A stretch of DNA of 11,228 nucleotides from assembly GCA_964444885.1 (NCBI GenBank), contig CAYUIZ010000100.1:1-11228 (forward strand), read 5' to 3'. This document shows, in pieces, positions 1 through 9,641 of the stretch. Position numbers and translations under genes: made by a program. The first letter of the stretch is position 1, and the number at the start of each line of letters is the position of its first letter. The notes beneath the pieces are model-generated. The model saw only the letters and a program-made list of their open reading frames with translations, was not told the DNA's origin and made no database searches. The DNA comes from CAYRGQ01 sp964444885 (GTDB lineage Bacteria > Bacteroidota > Bacteroidia > Sphingobacteriales > Sphingobacteriaceae).

Positions 1-61
1 ATCCGAATCTTAATCTGGACACCCAAATTAGAGCCGGGTTTTTAAGGCTTGACTAGGAAGT

Positions 62-449
62 ATTCCATACAAATGGCCGCGGCGCACAGCCTTTCCGTCC
101 TCACCGGCGGACGGCCTCGTTACTTTGTGGCGACAAAGTAACCAAAGCGCTTCGCCGATTTCAAGGCAGCCAGTCGCGCTGGCCCCACGCTCGACCGGGC
201 CATAACTCGAGCCCTTGGCAAAACCTCCCCGCCAGGCCATGCCCCGCTTGCCCACGGTCTTGCTAAATTGGACAATGGGCAATCCCGCGCACAGCCTCCC
301 GTTATGCCCCGGTCTTTTCCCGCTGCTGTGAAATAGGCGGCATCCGTGTTCCTGTGCCCTGGCTTGACTATAGGGGCTGGATAGCACCCAATCGCCCACG
401 TTTGACCGACTGCGGCCGGCAGGTAAGCCGGATGTAATAAGCCTTGCGA
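62..449. repeat. Long tandem repeat, copy A (full version)
   Basis: This segment begins with ATTCCATAC and ends with GCCTTGCGA. It recurs at 494-757 with high identity. Copy A is 388 bp and contains 124 bp (from about 182 to 305) absent from copy B. Inside it are an inverted repeat CCGTCC/GGACGG (95-100 and 109-114) and a perfect 10-bp stem (119-142). The repeat has no convincing coding potential. It resembles the non-coding dispersed repeats common in Bacteroidota genomes; that family assignment is inference. Confidence 0.88.
119..142. repeat. Perfect 10-bp stem-loop in repeat copy A
   Basis: The arms GTTACTTTGT (119-128) and ACAAAGTAAC (133-142) are exact reverse complements around the loop GGCG. 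The same hairpin is retained intact in copy B (551-574). There is no following T-tract on either strand, so a standard intrinsic terminator is unlikely. Confidence 0.85.
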
Positions 450-493
450 ATTGAATCGCGCCATACGGCAAGTCGAACTGAGGTGTAGAGGGC

Positions 494-757
494 ATTCCAT
501 ACGAATAGCCGCGCCGCACAGCCTTTCCGTCCTCACCGGCGGACGGCCTCGTTACTTTGTGGCGACAAAGTAACCAAAGCGCTTCGCCGATTTCAAGGCA
601 GCCCTGTCGCGCTGGCCCCGGTCTTCCCCGCTGCTGTGAAATAGGCGGCATCCGTGTTCCTGTGCCCTGGCTTGCCTGTAGGGGCTGGATAACTCCCAAT
701 CATCCGCGTTTGTCCGACTGCGGCCGGCAGGTAAGCCGGATGTAATAAGCCTTGCGA
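494..757. repeat. Long tandem repeat, copy B (internally deleted)
   Basis: Second direct copy of the repeat at 62-449, from ATTCCATAC to GCCTTGCGA. It is 264 bp, exactly 124 bp shorter than copy A. The missing block is bounded in copy A by two GCCCC pentamers (182-186 and 306-310), and only one GCCCC (615-619) remains here. Outside the deletion the copies differ by scattered substitutions and two compensating single-base indels, so the duplication is not brand new. Confidence 0.88.
551..574. repeat. Perfect 10-bp stem-loop in repeat copy B
   Basis: The arms (551-560 and 565-574) and the GGCG loop are identical to the hairpin at 119-142. It survives although the surrounding copies have diverged and one has lost 124 bp. 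Confidence 0.85.
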
Positions 758-812
758 TTGGACTTTCGAGGACGTTAATCTGGGTAAGTTTGGGTATCTG
801 AAAGATTAGCCC

Positions 813-2585
813 CTACCCCATGGGGTCCGATTCCCACACTTCTTCCCGGCGCTCACCGATTTGTTGGCGCCACATGGCGTAGTATAGGCCTCTGGCCTCT
901 ACCAACTCGTCGTGCGTGCCCTCTTCGGCGATACGCCCTTTTTCCAAAACAACAATCCGGTCGGCGTGCATCACCGTGGACAGGCGGTGGGCAATGAGAA
1001 TGGTAATCTGTTCCTTGCGCCCGGAAATCTCCCGGACGGTTTGCGTGATCGTTTCTTCGGTCAGCGAATCCAACGCACTGGTAGCCTCATCGAAAATTAA
1101 CAGGCGAGGTTGCCGGATCAGCGCCCGCGCAATGGATATACGTTGCTTTTCGCCACCCGACAGCTTCAGCCCCCCTTCGCCGAGCATCGTATCGATGCCT
1201 TTCTCGCTCCGCGCCAGCAAGCCTTCGCAACTCGCTTTGTGCAGGGCTTCCAAAATCTCCTCGTCTGTCGCATCCGACTTCACGAAGGCGAGGTTGTCGC
1301 GGATGGTTCCGGCAAAAAGCTGGGTGTCTTGGGTGACGAATCCGATCTGTCTGCGCATCTCGTTATAGCGAATGTCTTCTGCACCGATTCCGTTAAACAG
1401 TACCCGCCCGGCGACAGGCCGGTATAGGCCTACCAGCAATTTGACCAGCGTTGATTTCCCGGATCCGGAAGGCCCGACGAATGCGACCGTTTCGCCCGAG
1501 CCCACCTTAATCGAAATGTCGTCGATTGCGTTGTAGGTCGCCGTCTTGTGGCGGAATACTACCCGGTCAAACACGATCTCGCTGAGCGACCCGAGCTCCC
1601 TCGGGTTCTCAGGGCGCCGCTCGATGGGCTTTTTCATGAGTTTGTCAAACATCGTAAGCGACGATTCCGCCTCCCGGTAGTGGATAATAATGCTACCGAC
1701 GTCCTGCAGCGGCATAAAAATAGATGTCGAAATAAATTGCATGGCAATCAGTTCGCCGGGCGTGAGTGCATCGCGAAAAATGAGCCACAACAACGCAAAG
1801 AGAACCGACTGCCGCAGCAGATTGAGCGTGGTGCCTTGCAAAAACGACAGAAAGCGTACCTGCCGTGTTTTGGACATCTCCAAATCGAAAATCGCCTGGG
1901 TATGCACCCGCATGCGTCGCACTTCGGGGTAGGTAAGGCCAAGGCTCTTGACCAGTTCAATATTGCGGAGGGACTCCGTGATGATGCCTGACATCTGCGT
2001 CGTCTCCCGGTTGATACGTCGCTGTACCGTCTTGATCTTCCGGCTCAACACGCCGGTAATCGACCCGATTACCACAAATCCGATCAGGAAGATGGGAATC
2101 ATCGCCCAATGTTTCGTCACCGAATACCAGATCAAGAACCCGAACCCGACCAGCGAAGAAAACAGGATGTTGATGAATGAGCTGATAAACCGCTCGGTAT
2201 CCGTGCGCACCTTCTGCAACACGGCGAGCGTCTCGCCGCTGCGCTGCTCCTCATATTCCTGGAATGACAAGCGCAATGTCTGCTTTAGCCCATCGTTGAA
2301 AATCTGCATGCCGAAGCGTTGTACGGCCAACCGCATTACGTAATCCTGGAACGCCCGGGCTAGCCGGGCAAGGATCGCGATACCCACCGCAACCCCCAAC
2401 CAAAACAACACACCGTTGACCAGCTCGGACTGGCTGCGTCCCGCTGTATTATTCGCATAGTCGTCAATGATCTTCCCGAAAATGATGGGATCGATCATGC
2501 TCAATAATTGTGCGGTGGCCGCTAGCGCCAGCGCGATGAAAATGTATTTTCGATGGGGGTATAAGTATTTCCAGAGGATCTTCAT
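813..2585 (-). CDS. Half-size ABC exporter (fused membrane and ATPase domains, MsbA/multidrug type)
   Basis: A 590-residue inner-membrane ATP-driven exporter subunit expected to act as a homodimer or heterodimer. Residues 1 to about 305 form the membrane domain, with hydrophobic segments near 14-32, 58-78, 137-154, 160-180, 250-270 and 278-300. The nucleotide-binding domain follows and is complete: possible A-loop Tyr351, Walker A GPSGSGKST (371-379), Q-loop Gln419, signature LSGGEKQ (475-481), Walker B LLIFDE with catalytic Glu500, D-loop SALD (503-506) and H-loop His533. The start MKILWKYLYPH is typical of the family, and the length fits. The stop codon lies beside a 12-bp palindrome (815-826). 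The substrate cannot be told from sequence; lipid, peptide or drug export are all possible. It follows the CotH gene on the same strand after a 160-bp repeat-rich gap, so cotranscription is uncertain. Confidence 0.95.
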   Translation of the reverse strand: MKILWKYLYPHRKYIFIALALAATAQLLSMIDPIIFGKIIDDYANNTAGRSQSELVNGVLFWLGVAVGIAILARLARAFQDYVMRLAVQRFGMQIFNDGLKQTLRLSFQEYEEQRSGETLAVLQKVRTDTERFISSFINILFSSLVGFGFLIWYSVTKHWAMIPIFLIGFVVIGSITGVLSRKIKTVQRRINRETTQMSGIITESLRNIELVKSLGLTYPEVRRMRVHTQAIFDLEMSKTRQVRFLSFLQGTTLNLLRQSVLFALLWLIFRDALTPGELIAMQFISTSIFMPLQDVGSIIIHYREAESSLTMFDKLMKKPIERRPENPRELGSLSEIVFDRVVFRHKTATYNAIDDISIKVGSGETVAFVGPSGSGKSTLVKLLVGLYRPVAGRVLFNGIGAEDIRYNEMRRQIGFVTQDTQLFAGTIRDNLAFVKSDATDEEILEALHKASCEGLLARSEKGIDTMLGEGGLKLSGGEKQRISIARALIRQPRLLIFDEATSALDSLTEETITQTVREISGRKEQITILIAHRLSTVMHADRIVVLEKGRIAEEGTHDELVEARGLYYAMWRQQIGERREEVWESDPMG

Positions 2586-2590
2586 TGTGT

Positions 2591-2609
2591 GATATAACCG
2601 TGTTGCCGG
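2591..2609. repeat. 19-bp direct repeat, copy 1
   Basis: GATATAACCGTGTTGCCGG here matches GATATTACCGTGTTGCCGG at 2652-2670 with one mismatch. It ends 6 bp before the start codon of the exporter (minus strand). It could be an operator half-site or a duplication scar. Confidence 0.75.
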
Positions 2610-2622
2610 ACTAAGATTGTTG

Positions 2623-2648
2623 GCACGAGTTGCAAACTCGCGCCATTG
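2623..2648 (-). repeat. REP-like palindromic repeat, copy 1
   Basis: A 26-bp sequence with arms CGAGTT and AACTCG around a 3-nt loop. It recurs as an exact reverse complement at 10709-10734. It is bracketed by octamer and 19-mer direct repeats. The form (short imperfect palindrome in gaps between genes) is that of REP sequences mobilised by RAYT-type transposases; no such transposase lies in the window, so this link is inference. Confidence 0.8.
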
Positions 2649-2651
2649 TTG

Positions 2652-2670
2652 GATATTACCGTGTTGCCGG
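2652..2670. repeat. 19-bp direct repeat, copy 2
   Basis: Second copy of the 19-mer, 61 bp from the first. The two copies bracket the REP-like palindrome at 2623-2648. Confidence 0.75.
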
Positions 2671-2745
2671 CCTATGCCACGGTCCTTTACTTAAACGACC
2701 TCCGGCGACGAAGGTTTAGTCTGAGCAATTCGGGAGACCACACGC

Positions 2746-4305
2746 TTAGTCAAACTGCGAGCCATTGATATATCCATCCATCCAGCTCATCCGTTGTTCC
2801 AAATAGGCTTTCATAAAATCGGTATAATCCTGAAAGGTGCTGCCGACATACCAACTGAGGTGGATGCCTTGATTGGACAGGATCGGCCAGCGCCTGAAAT
2901 TAAGCTGTTGGCTATGCTGGAGCCTGGAAGCTTGTTGCGTTACATAATCGGTAATCGAGGCCATCTGAGCGTCTTTCACTTCGTTCCAGCGCTCGCGGAC
3001 CGCCGCTTTGAAGGCTGGATCCGTCGAAATTCGCTGAATCCAAACTTTAGGATCATGAGCCTCACCGATCATCGATTTTCTCTGTGCATCACCCAACCGA
3101 TTGTCGTTGTTGAACCCCAAATCAAAATCCCACACCGGGCCCACGTAGATTTTGGGATCCGAGGCGCTGCGCTTGTACATCCGCATGCTCCACCACAGGT
3201 CGGGGTTGCCCGCGAGTTCGTTGGCAAGATAGTAATTGACGAAGCTCTCCAAATCGAAATATTCCTGGTAATTATTGTCCTCGCCCCCAAAATCATCGGA
3301 AAACAATGCCTCCTCAAATGCCCTGTAATAACTCGTGATAAACGAACGCTGATCGCCGGTAATGTCGTCCTCGTCCGGAAACTTGATGGTAATAGGCATA
3401 CCGCGGGGCGTGAAAAAGTGCTCCGGCTCTTGCTGGGCATAGCCGTCAGCCTCGAGGATATAGCCGCCATTGTCCTCATCAATATCCACACGGTGGGTGC
3501 CCTCCCGAATATGCTCGGTCAGGTTGTAATTGCCTAGATACTCCCCATTGAGAACCAGATCGACGTAAACCTGCCTTGGTGTGTACTTTATATCGAGTCG
3601 CCGGCTGATTTCAAACGCGACGTCGTTGCGCATTAAGGACCGGTCGGCGTAATTCGCAATCAACGCCCAATGCCGGTTGGACGGCATACCTAGCAGGTCG
3701 TCACCCTCGTCCAGCCGAATCCGATACGGCTTTTTCGGCATATGCCAGGTCGAGTTGCCTCGTCCCCGAATTCCCAGCGTGCCGACATGCAGGGACTCAT
3801 TCCCAAACCCACGGACAATCCGCATTTCGCCCGACACATAGTTCTCTTTGTTCACAATGGGCGCACCGCCCGTCGACACGTAAACCGCCGGCAATCCGGT
3901 GTCCGAAAACTTGACGGTGTATTTTTTAACACTTCCGTTAAACAACTTGACCGAATAGTCAACCAACCGGGTAAAATCTTGGGTGCTGACACCACTCTCC
4001 TGCGCAACACCGTTGACGACCGCCTCTTCGCCAGACAATTCGAACTTTGGCCTCAACGCGGTGATATTCGTACCCGCCAAGGTGTATGCGTAGATGGTAT
4101 CACCCACGATATCCCCGACGACATCGTACACGAGGGTTGGGTTAACCGTTTTGGAAAAAGTAAAGGAGACCAGTCCATCCCCCTCTTCACCGGGTTCGAC
4201 CTCGTCCTTTACACAAGCCTGAAAAGTAAAGGCTGTAAAACACAAGATGAGGGAGAATAATCGCAAGTTACTTTGTTTCATACAGGTTGTTGTCTTTTTG
4301 TTCAA
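2746..4305 (-). CDS. CotH kinase-domain lipoprotein, predicted surface-exposed
   Basis: Up to 519 residues with a lipoprotein signal peptide: a hydrophobic stretch (about 14-28), then a relaxed lipobox FQAC with lipidated Cys31. Cys31 is followed by V-K-D-E, which fits the Bacteroidota surface-export signal. Residues 45-135 form a small beta-type domain typical of Bacteroidota lipoproteins. From about 140 onward the protein matches the CotH kinase fold: GRGNSTW (181-187), KKPYRIRL (191-198), DRSLMRN (221-227), GGYILEAD (280-287) and VWDFDLGF (391-398). Asp393 and Asp395 are likely metal-binding residues and a lysine of the KK pair is a likely nucleotide contact, by analogy with Bacillus CotH, which phosphorylates spore-coat proteins. 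The substrate here is unknown. An internal ATG at 4281 (codon 9) would give a more usual 22-residue signal sequence and may be the true start. Confidence 0.9.
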   Translation of the reverse strand: MNKKTTTCMKQSNLRLFSLILCFTAFTFQACVKDEVEPGEEGDGLVSFTFSKTVNPTLVYDVVGDIVGDTIYAYTLAGTNITALRPKFELSGEEAVVNGVAQESGVSTQDFTRLVDYSVKLFNGSVKKYTVKFSDTGLPAVYVSTGGAPIVNKENYVSGEMRIVRGFGNESLHVGTLGIRGRGNSTWHMPKKPYRIRLDEGDDLLGMPSNRHWALIANYADRSLMRNDVAFEISRRLDIKYTPRQVYVDLVLNGEYLGNYNLTEHIREGTHRVDIDEDNGGYILEADGYAQQEPEHFFTPRGMPITIKFPDEDDITGDQRSFITSYYRAFEEALFSDDFGGEDNNYQEYFDLESFVNYYLANELAGNPDLWWSMRMYKRSASDPKIYVGPVWDFDLGFNNDNRLGDAQRKSMIGEAHDPKVWIQRISTDPAFKAAVRERWNEVKDAQMASITDYVTQQASRLQHSQQLNFRRWPILSNQGIHLSWYVGSTFQDYTDFMKAYLEQRMSWMDGYINGSQFD

Positions 4306-4665
4306 CTGAACGGTGAGCGGGGAACGCCCCGTCGGGAATGTGCCGCCCGCCGTGCATGGCTATAGCAACAATCAAACCGAACTGGATGGTTCCCTGAAAA
4401 AAAAGCAGGAAATCCGCCGGGCACCAACAAAAATCCGCTTTATCACACCTATTTTGTCATCCCGAACGGAGTGAGGGATCTCCTTTTTACGGATCTTTCA
4501 CTTCGCTGCGCTCCGTTCAAGATGACGGCAGGAAATCCGTGCACCCCAATCCGGCGAGTCTAGCGGACAGTCGGGAAGATTTTGTATTTTTACAGCCACG
4601 CAATCGCCGCCACGGCTACCCCGTTTCGGCCGCGAGTGTGTTTTATTGATGACCCAGGATTTTAC
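4306..4665. other. Divergent spacer between the CotH gene and parC
   Basis: This 360-bp gap must hold promoters for both directions. Seen directly: a 12-mer GCAGGAAATCCG twice (4405-4416 and 4528-4539), a long imperfect palindrome between them (4456-4526), and an A-tract (4397-4404). At 4577-4590 there is an AT-rich run GATTTTGTATTTTT that loosely recalls the Bacteroidota -7 element (TAnnTTTG), but no matching -33 TTTG sits at the right distance, so I do not call a promoter. An in-frame TTG at 4582 could extend parC by 28 residues, but the added residues do not resemble the family. Confidence 0.6.
4456..4526. repeat. Long imperfect palindrome (MITE- or REP-like)
   Basis: The outer arms GTCATC (4456-4461) and GATGAC (4521-4526), and the inner arms GAACGGAG (4464-4471) and CTCCGTTC (4511-4518), are exact complements separated by a 2-nt internal mismatch on each side. 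This gives a stem of about 16 positions closing a 39-nt apical region. Elements reading GTCATCCCGAACGGAGTGAG are known from experience as widely dispersed intergenic repeats in many bacterial genomes. On transcripts towards parC it would form a stable 5' hairpin if transcription starts upstream of it. Confidence 0.8.
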
Positions 4666-7497
<2,832 letters not shown>

Positions 7498-7543
7498 TGC
7501 CTGCTTGACTAGGTAAGGCTCGAAAAACAAACGCAAAACAAGC

Positions 7544-8482
7544 ATGGAGAAGAACGCGAAAATATACGTAGCCGGCCATCGCGGCATGGTGGGCAGCGCC
7601 ATTCTGAGACAGCTGCAACAAGAAGGGTATACCCATATCGTGCACCGGGACTCATCCGCACTGGATCTCAGGCGCCAGGACGCCGTGGAACGCTTTTTCG
7701 AAAGCGAAAAACCCGAATATGTCTTCCTCGCTGCCGCCAAAGTTGGTGGTATCCTGGCCAACAACACGTATCGGGCGGATTTTCTCTACGAGAACCTGAT
7801 GATCCAAAACAACGTCATCCATGCGGCACACCAGCACGGCGTCAAGAAGCTGTTGTTTTTGGGAAGCAGCTGCATTTATCCCAAAATGGCACCGCAGCCC
7901 CTGCACGAAGATTCCCTGCTGACGGGGCCGCTGGAGCCCACCAATGAACCCTACGCCATCGCGAAGATCGCAGGCATCAAACTGTGCGAAGCCTACCGCG
8001 ATCAATACGGCCGAAATTTCATCAGCGTGATGCCGACCAACCTGTACGGTATCGGCGACAATTACCATCCCGACAATTCGCATGTGTTGCCCGCACTAAT
8101 CCGCCGGTTTCACGAAGCCAAGGAAGCCGGGGAGCCCTCGGTAACCGTATGGGGAAGCGGCACGCCACGGCGGGAATTTCTGTTTGCCGACGACGCCGCG
8201 GACGCCTGCCTGTTTTTGATGCGTCAGTACGACGGGCGCCCGCTAGTCAATGTCGGCACGGGCGAGGATCTGACGATTGCGGAATTGGCCGTGCTGATCA
8301 AAAAAACTGTGCAATATCCGGGAGAGGTTGTATGGGATCGGTCCAAACCGGACGGCACCCCGCGCAAACTCATGGACGTTTCCACATTGCATGCTATGGG
8401 CTGGAAGCATACCGTCGGTTTGGAAGAAGGCATCGCGGCCGCTTACCAGGATTTTCTCAAAAATACTTATGCCACGCGGTAA
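7544..8482 (+). CDS. fcl: GDP-L-fucose synthase (GDP-4-keto-6-deoxymannose epimerase/reductase)
   Basis: A 312-residue cytosolic short-chain dehydrogenase/reductase family enzyme that epimerises GDP-4-keto-6-deoxy-D-mannose at C3 and C5 and reduces it with NADPH to GDP-L-fucose. The nucleotide-binding motif GHRGMVGSA is at 11-19. LGSSCIYPK (106-114) carries Ser108 and Cys110. The YxxxK pair is Tyr137/Lys141, and His180 completes the active site, each one position later than in the E. coli enzyme. Length and ends are normal for the family. The start at 7544 follows an A-rich leader without a clear Shine-Dalgarno site. It supplies the second step after Gmd, whose gene follows immediately, although the more usual order is gmd then fcl. 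Confidence 0.97.
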   Translation: MEKNAKIYVAGHRGMVGSAILRQLQQEGYTHIVHRDSSALDLRRQDAVERFFESEKPEYVFLAAAKVGGILANNTYRADFLYENLMIQNNVIHAAHQHGVKKLLFLGSSCIYPKMAPQPLHEDSLLTGPLEPTNEPYAIAKIAGIKLCEAYRDQYGRNFISVMPTNLYGIGDNYHPDNSHVLPALIRRFHEAKEAGEPSVTVWGSGTPRREFLFADDAADACLFLMRQYDGRPLVNVGTGEDLTIAELAVLIKKTVQYPGEVVWDRSKPDGTPRKLMDVSTLHAMGWKHTVGLEEGIAAAYQDFLKNTYATR

Positions 8483-8498
8483 CGATCTGCGGCAGGCT

Positions 8499-8540
8499 CA
8501 ATACTCAATACGCAATACGCTATACTCAATACGCCATACT
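8499..8540 (+). repeat. Heptanucleotide tandem array between fcl and gmd
   Basis: Six consecutive 7-bp units of the form CAATACK: CAATACT, CAATACG, CAATACG, CTATACT, CAATACG, CCATACT. The array ends 5 bp before the gmd start codon, so it fills most of the 63-bp intercistronic gap and makes up the leader of gmd. Changes in unit number would alter spacing and leader composition but not any reading frame. It is too short and its units too small for a CRISPR array. Confidence 0.85.
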
Positions 8541-8545
8541 AAACA

Positions 8546-9631
8546 ATGAAAACAGCGCTAATCACGGGTGTTAATGGCCAAGACGGAGCCTACCTCGCCG
8601 AATTGCTCTTAGAAAAGGGTTACATGGTGCATGGTATCAAAAGGCGTTCGTCGCTCATTAACACCGAACGCATCGACCACCTCTACCAAGCCCCGCACAG
8701 CGGCCGCACCACGTTCAAGATGCACTATGGCGATATGACCGACAGCACCAACCTGATCCGGATCATTCAAGAAACGCAGCCCGACGAGATCTACAACCTC
8801 GCGGCCATGAGCCACGTCAAAGTGAGTTTTGAAACCCCGGAATATACCGCCAACGCGGACGGTTTGGGTACCTTGCGTCTGCTGGAAGCCATCCGTATAC
8901 TCGGTCTGGAGCAAAAAACGCGGATTTACCAAGCATCAACCTCGGAACTATACGGGCTCGTGCAAGCTGTCCCACAGTCGGAATCAACGCCTTTTTACCC
9001 ACGCAGCCCCTATGCCGTTGCCAAACTCTACGCTTACTGGATTACGGTCAACTACCGTGAAGCCTACGGCATGTATGCCTGCAACGGCATCCTGTTCAAT
9101 CACGAATCGCCCTTGCGGGGCGAAACCTTCGTCACGCGCAAAATCACCCGTGCCGTCGCGGCCATTGCCCTGGGCCAACAGGACAAGCTGTACCTCGGCA
9201 ACCTCGACGCCCAACGCGATTGGGGGCATGCCAAGGACTACGTGCGGGCCATGTGGCTGATCCTGCAACAAGACAAACCCGAGGATTACGTGATTGCCAC
9301 AGGCATTACCACATCCGTGCGCGATTTTGTGAAAATGGCTTTTGCCGAAGTGGGTATCACCTTGGAATTCAAAGGCGAAGGTGTGAACGAAAAGGGCGTT
9401 GTGCACCATTGCAGCAACCCGGCTTATGCCTTGGAGATCGGCAAAGAAGTCCTCGCCGTCGATCCCGCGTATTTCCGCCCGACTGAAGTCGACCTCCTCA
9501 TTGGCGATGCTACCAAGGCGAAAAACCAGCTCGGCTGGGTACCGGAATATGACCTGGATACGCTATGCCGCGAGATGGTCGCTGCCGATCTAGCCCGCGC
9601 CAAGAAAAAAACGTCCCCAAAATCGGAGTAA
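8546..9631 (+). CDS. gmd: GDP-mannose 4,6-dehydratase
   Basis: A 361-residue enzyme that converts GDP-D-mannose to GDP-4-keto-6-deoxy-D-mannose using tightly bound NADP(H), the first committed step to GDP-L-fucose and related deoxyhexoses. The dinucleotide-binding motif GVNGQDGAY is at 8-16. The catalytic residues Thr132 and Glu134 lie in ASTSELYG, and Tyr156/Lys160 in SPYAVAK. NHESPLRGETFVTRKI (185-200) and RDWGHAKDYV are family hallmarks of substrate binding and oligomer contacts. The protein is full length. The start is preceded by A-rich bases and the heptamer array. The last codons overlap a small GGAG/CTCC hairpin spanning its stop codon, and the aldolase gene starts 10 bp later. Confidence 0.97.
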   Translation: MKTALITGVNGQDGAYLAELLLEKGYMVHGIKRRSSLINTERIDHLYQAPHSGRTTFKMHYGDMTDSTNLIRIIQETQPDEIYNLAAMSHVKVSFETPEYTANADGLGTLRLLEAIRILGLEQKTRIYQASTSELYGLVQAVPQSESTPFYPRSPYAVAKLYAYWITVNYREAYGMYACNGILFNHESPLRGETFVTRKITRAVAAIALGQQDKLYLGNLDAQRDWGHAKDYVRAMWLILQQDKPEDYVIATGITTSVRDFVKMAFAEVGITLEFKGEGVNEKGVVHHCSNPAYALEIGKEVLAVDPAYFRPTEVDLLIGDATKAKNQLGWVPEYDLDTLCREMVAADLARAKKKTSPKSE

Positions 9632-9636
9632 GCTCC
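9625..9636 (+). promoter_or_regulatory. Possible coupling hairpin at the gmd/aldolase junction
   Basis: GGAG (9625-9628) and CTCC (9633-9636) can pair around a TAAG loop that contains the gmd stop codon. The GGAG is the only Shine-Dalgarno-like sequence before the aldolase ATG at 9642. A ribosome finishing gmd would open the stem. It is only four base pairs and could be chance. Confidence 0.25.
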
Positions 9637-9641
9637 ACACC

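Larger units (their letters stand above)
1..812. other. Gene-free, repeat-filled flank
   Basis: No reading frame in this stretch looks like a gene. The open frames that exist run through both repeat copies and carry the same peptide twice, which is expected of a translated DNA repeat and not of a selected protein. The stretch is made of a left flank (1-61), repeat copy A (62-449), a 44-bp spacer, repeat copy B (494-757) and a right flank leading to the stop codon of the ABC exporter. The outer flanks (about 6-29 and 786-807) resemble each other in inverted orientation. No tRNA or promoter was recognised. What lies to the left of position 1 cannot be seen. Confidence 0.75.
2586..2745. other. 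Repeat-packed spacer between the CotH gene and the ABC exporter
   Basis: The 160 bp between the two minus-strand genes hold no ORF of note. They contain two near-identical 19-mers (2591-2609 and 2652-2670, one mismatch), two ATTGTTGG octamers (2616-2623 and 2645-2652) and, at the centre, a REP-like palindrome (2623-2648). A 12-mer CTGAGCAATTCG (2721-2732) recurs at 10681-10692. The 19-mers lie just upstream of the exporter start (reading the minus strand), so a regulatory role is possible, but no recognised promoter motif was found. Confidence 0.7.

Noticed and set aside
28..699. 223-codon minus-strand open frame across both left repeats
   Set aside because: It encodes the same peptide block twice because it reads through the duplicated DNA; no family resemblance and no start context. 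The same applies to the plus- and minus-strand frames at 120-536 and 557-745.
815..826. 12-bp perfect palindrome at the ABC exporter stop codon as a terminator
   Set aside because: It overlaps the last codons, has no loop when folded and no T-tract on the minus strand.
4582..4665. 28-residue N-terminal extension of ParC from a TTG codon
   Set aside because: The residues do not resemble topoisomerase N-termini, and the ATG at 4666 gives a normal start.
8499..8540. CRISPR-like array
   Set aside because: The units are 7 bp, contiguous and without spacers, and no cas genes are present.
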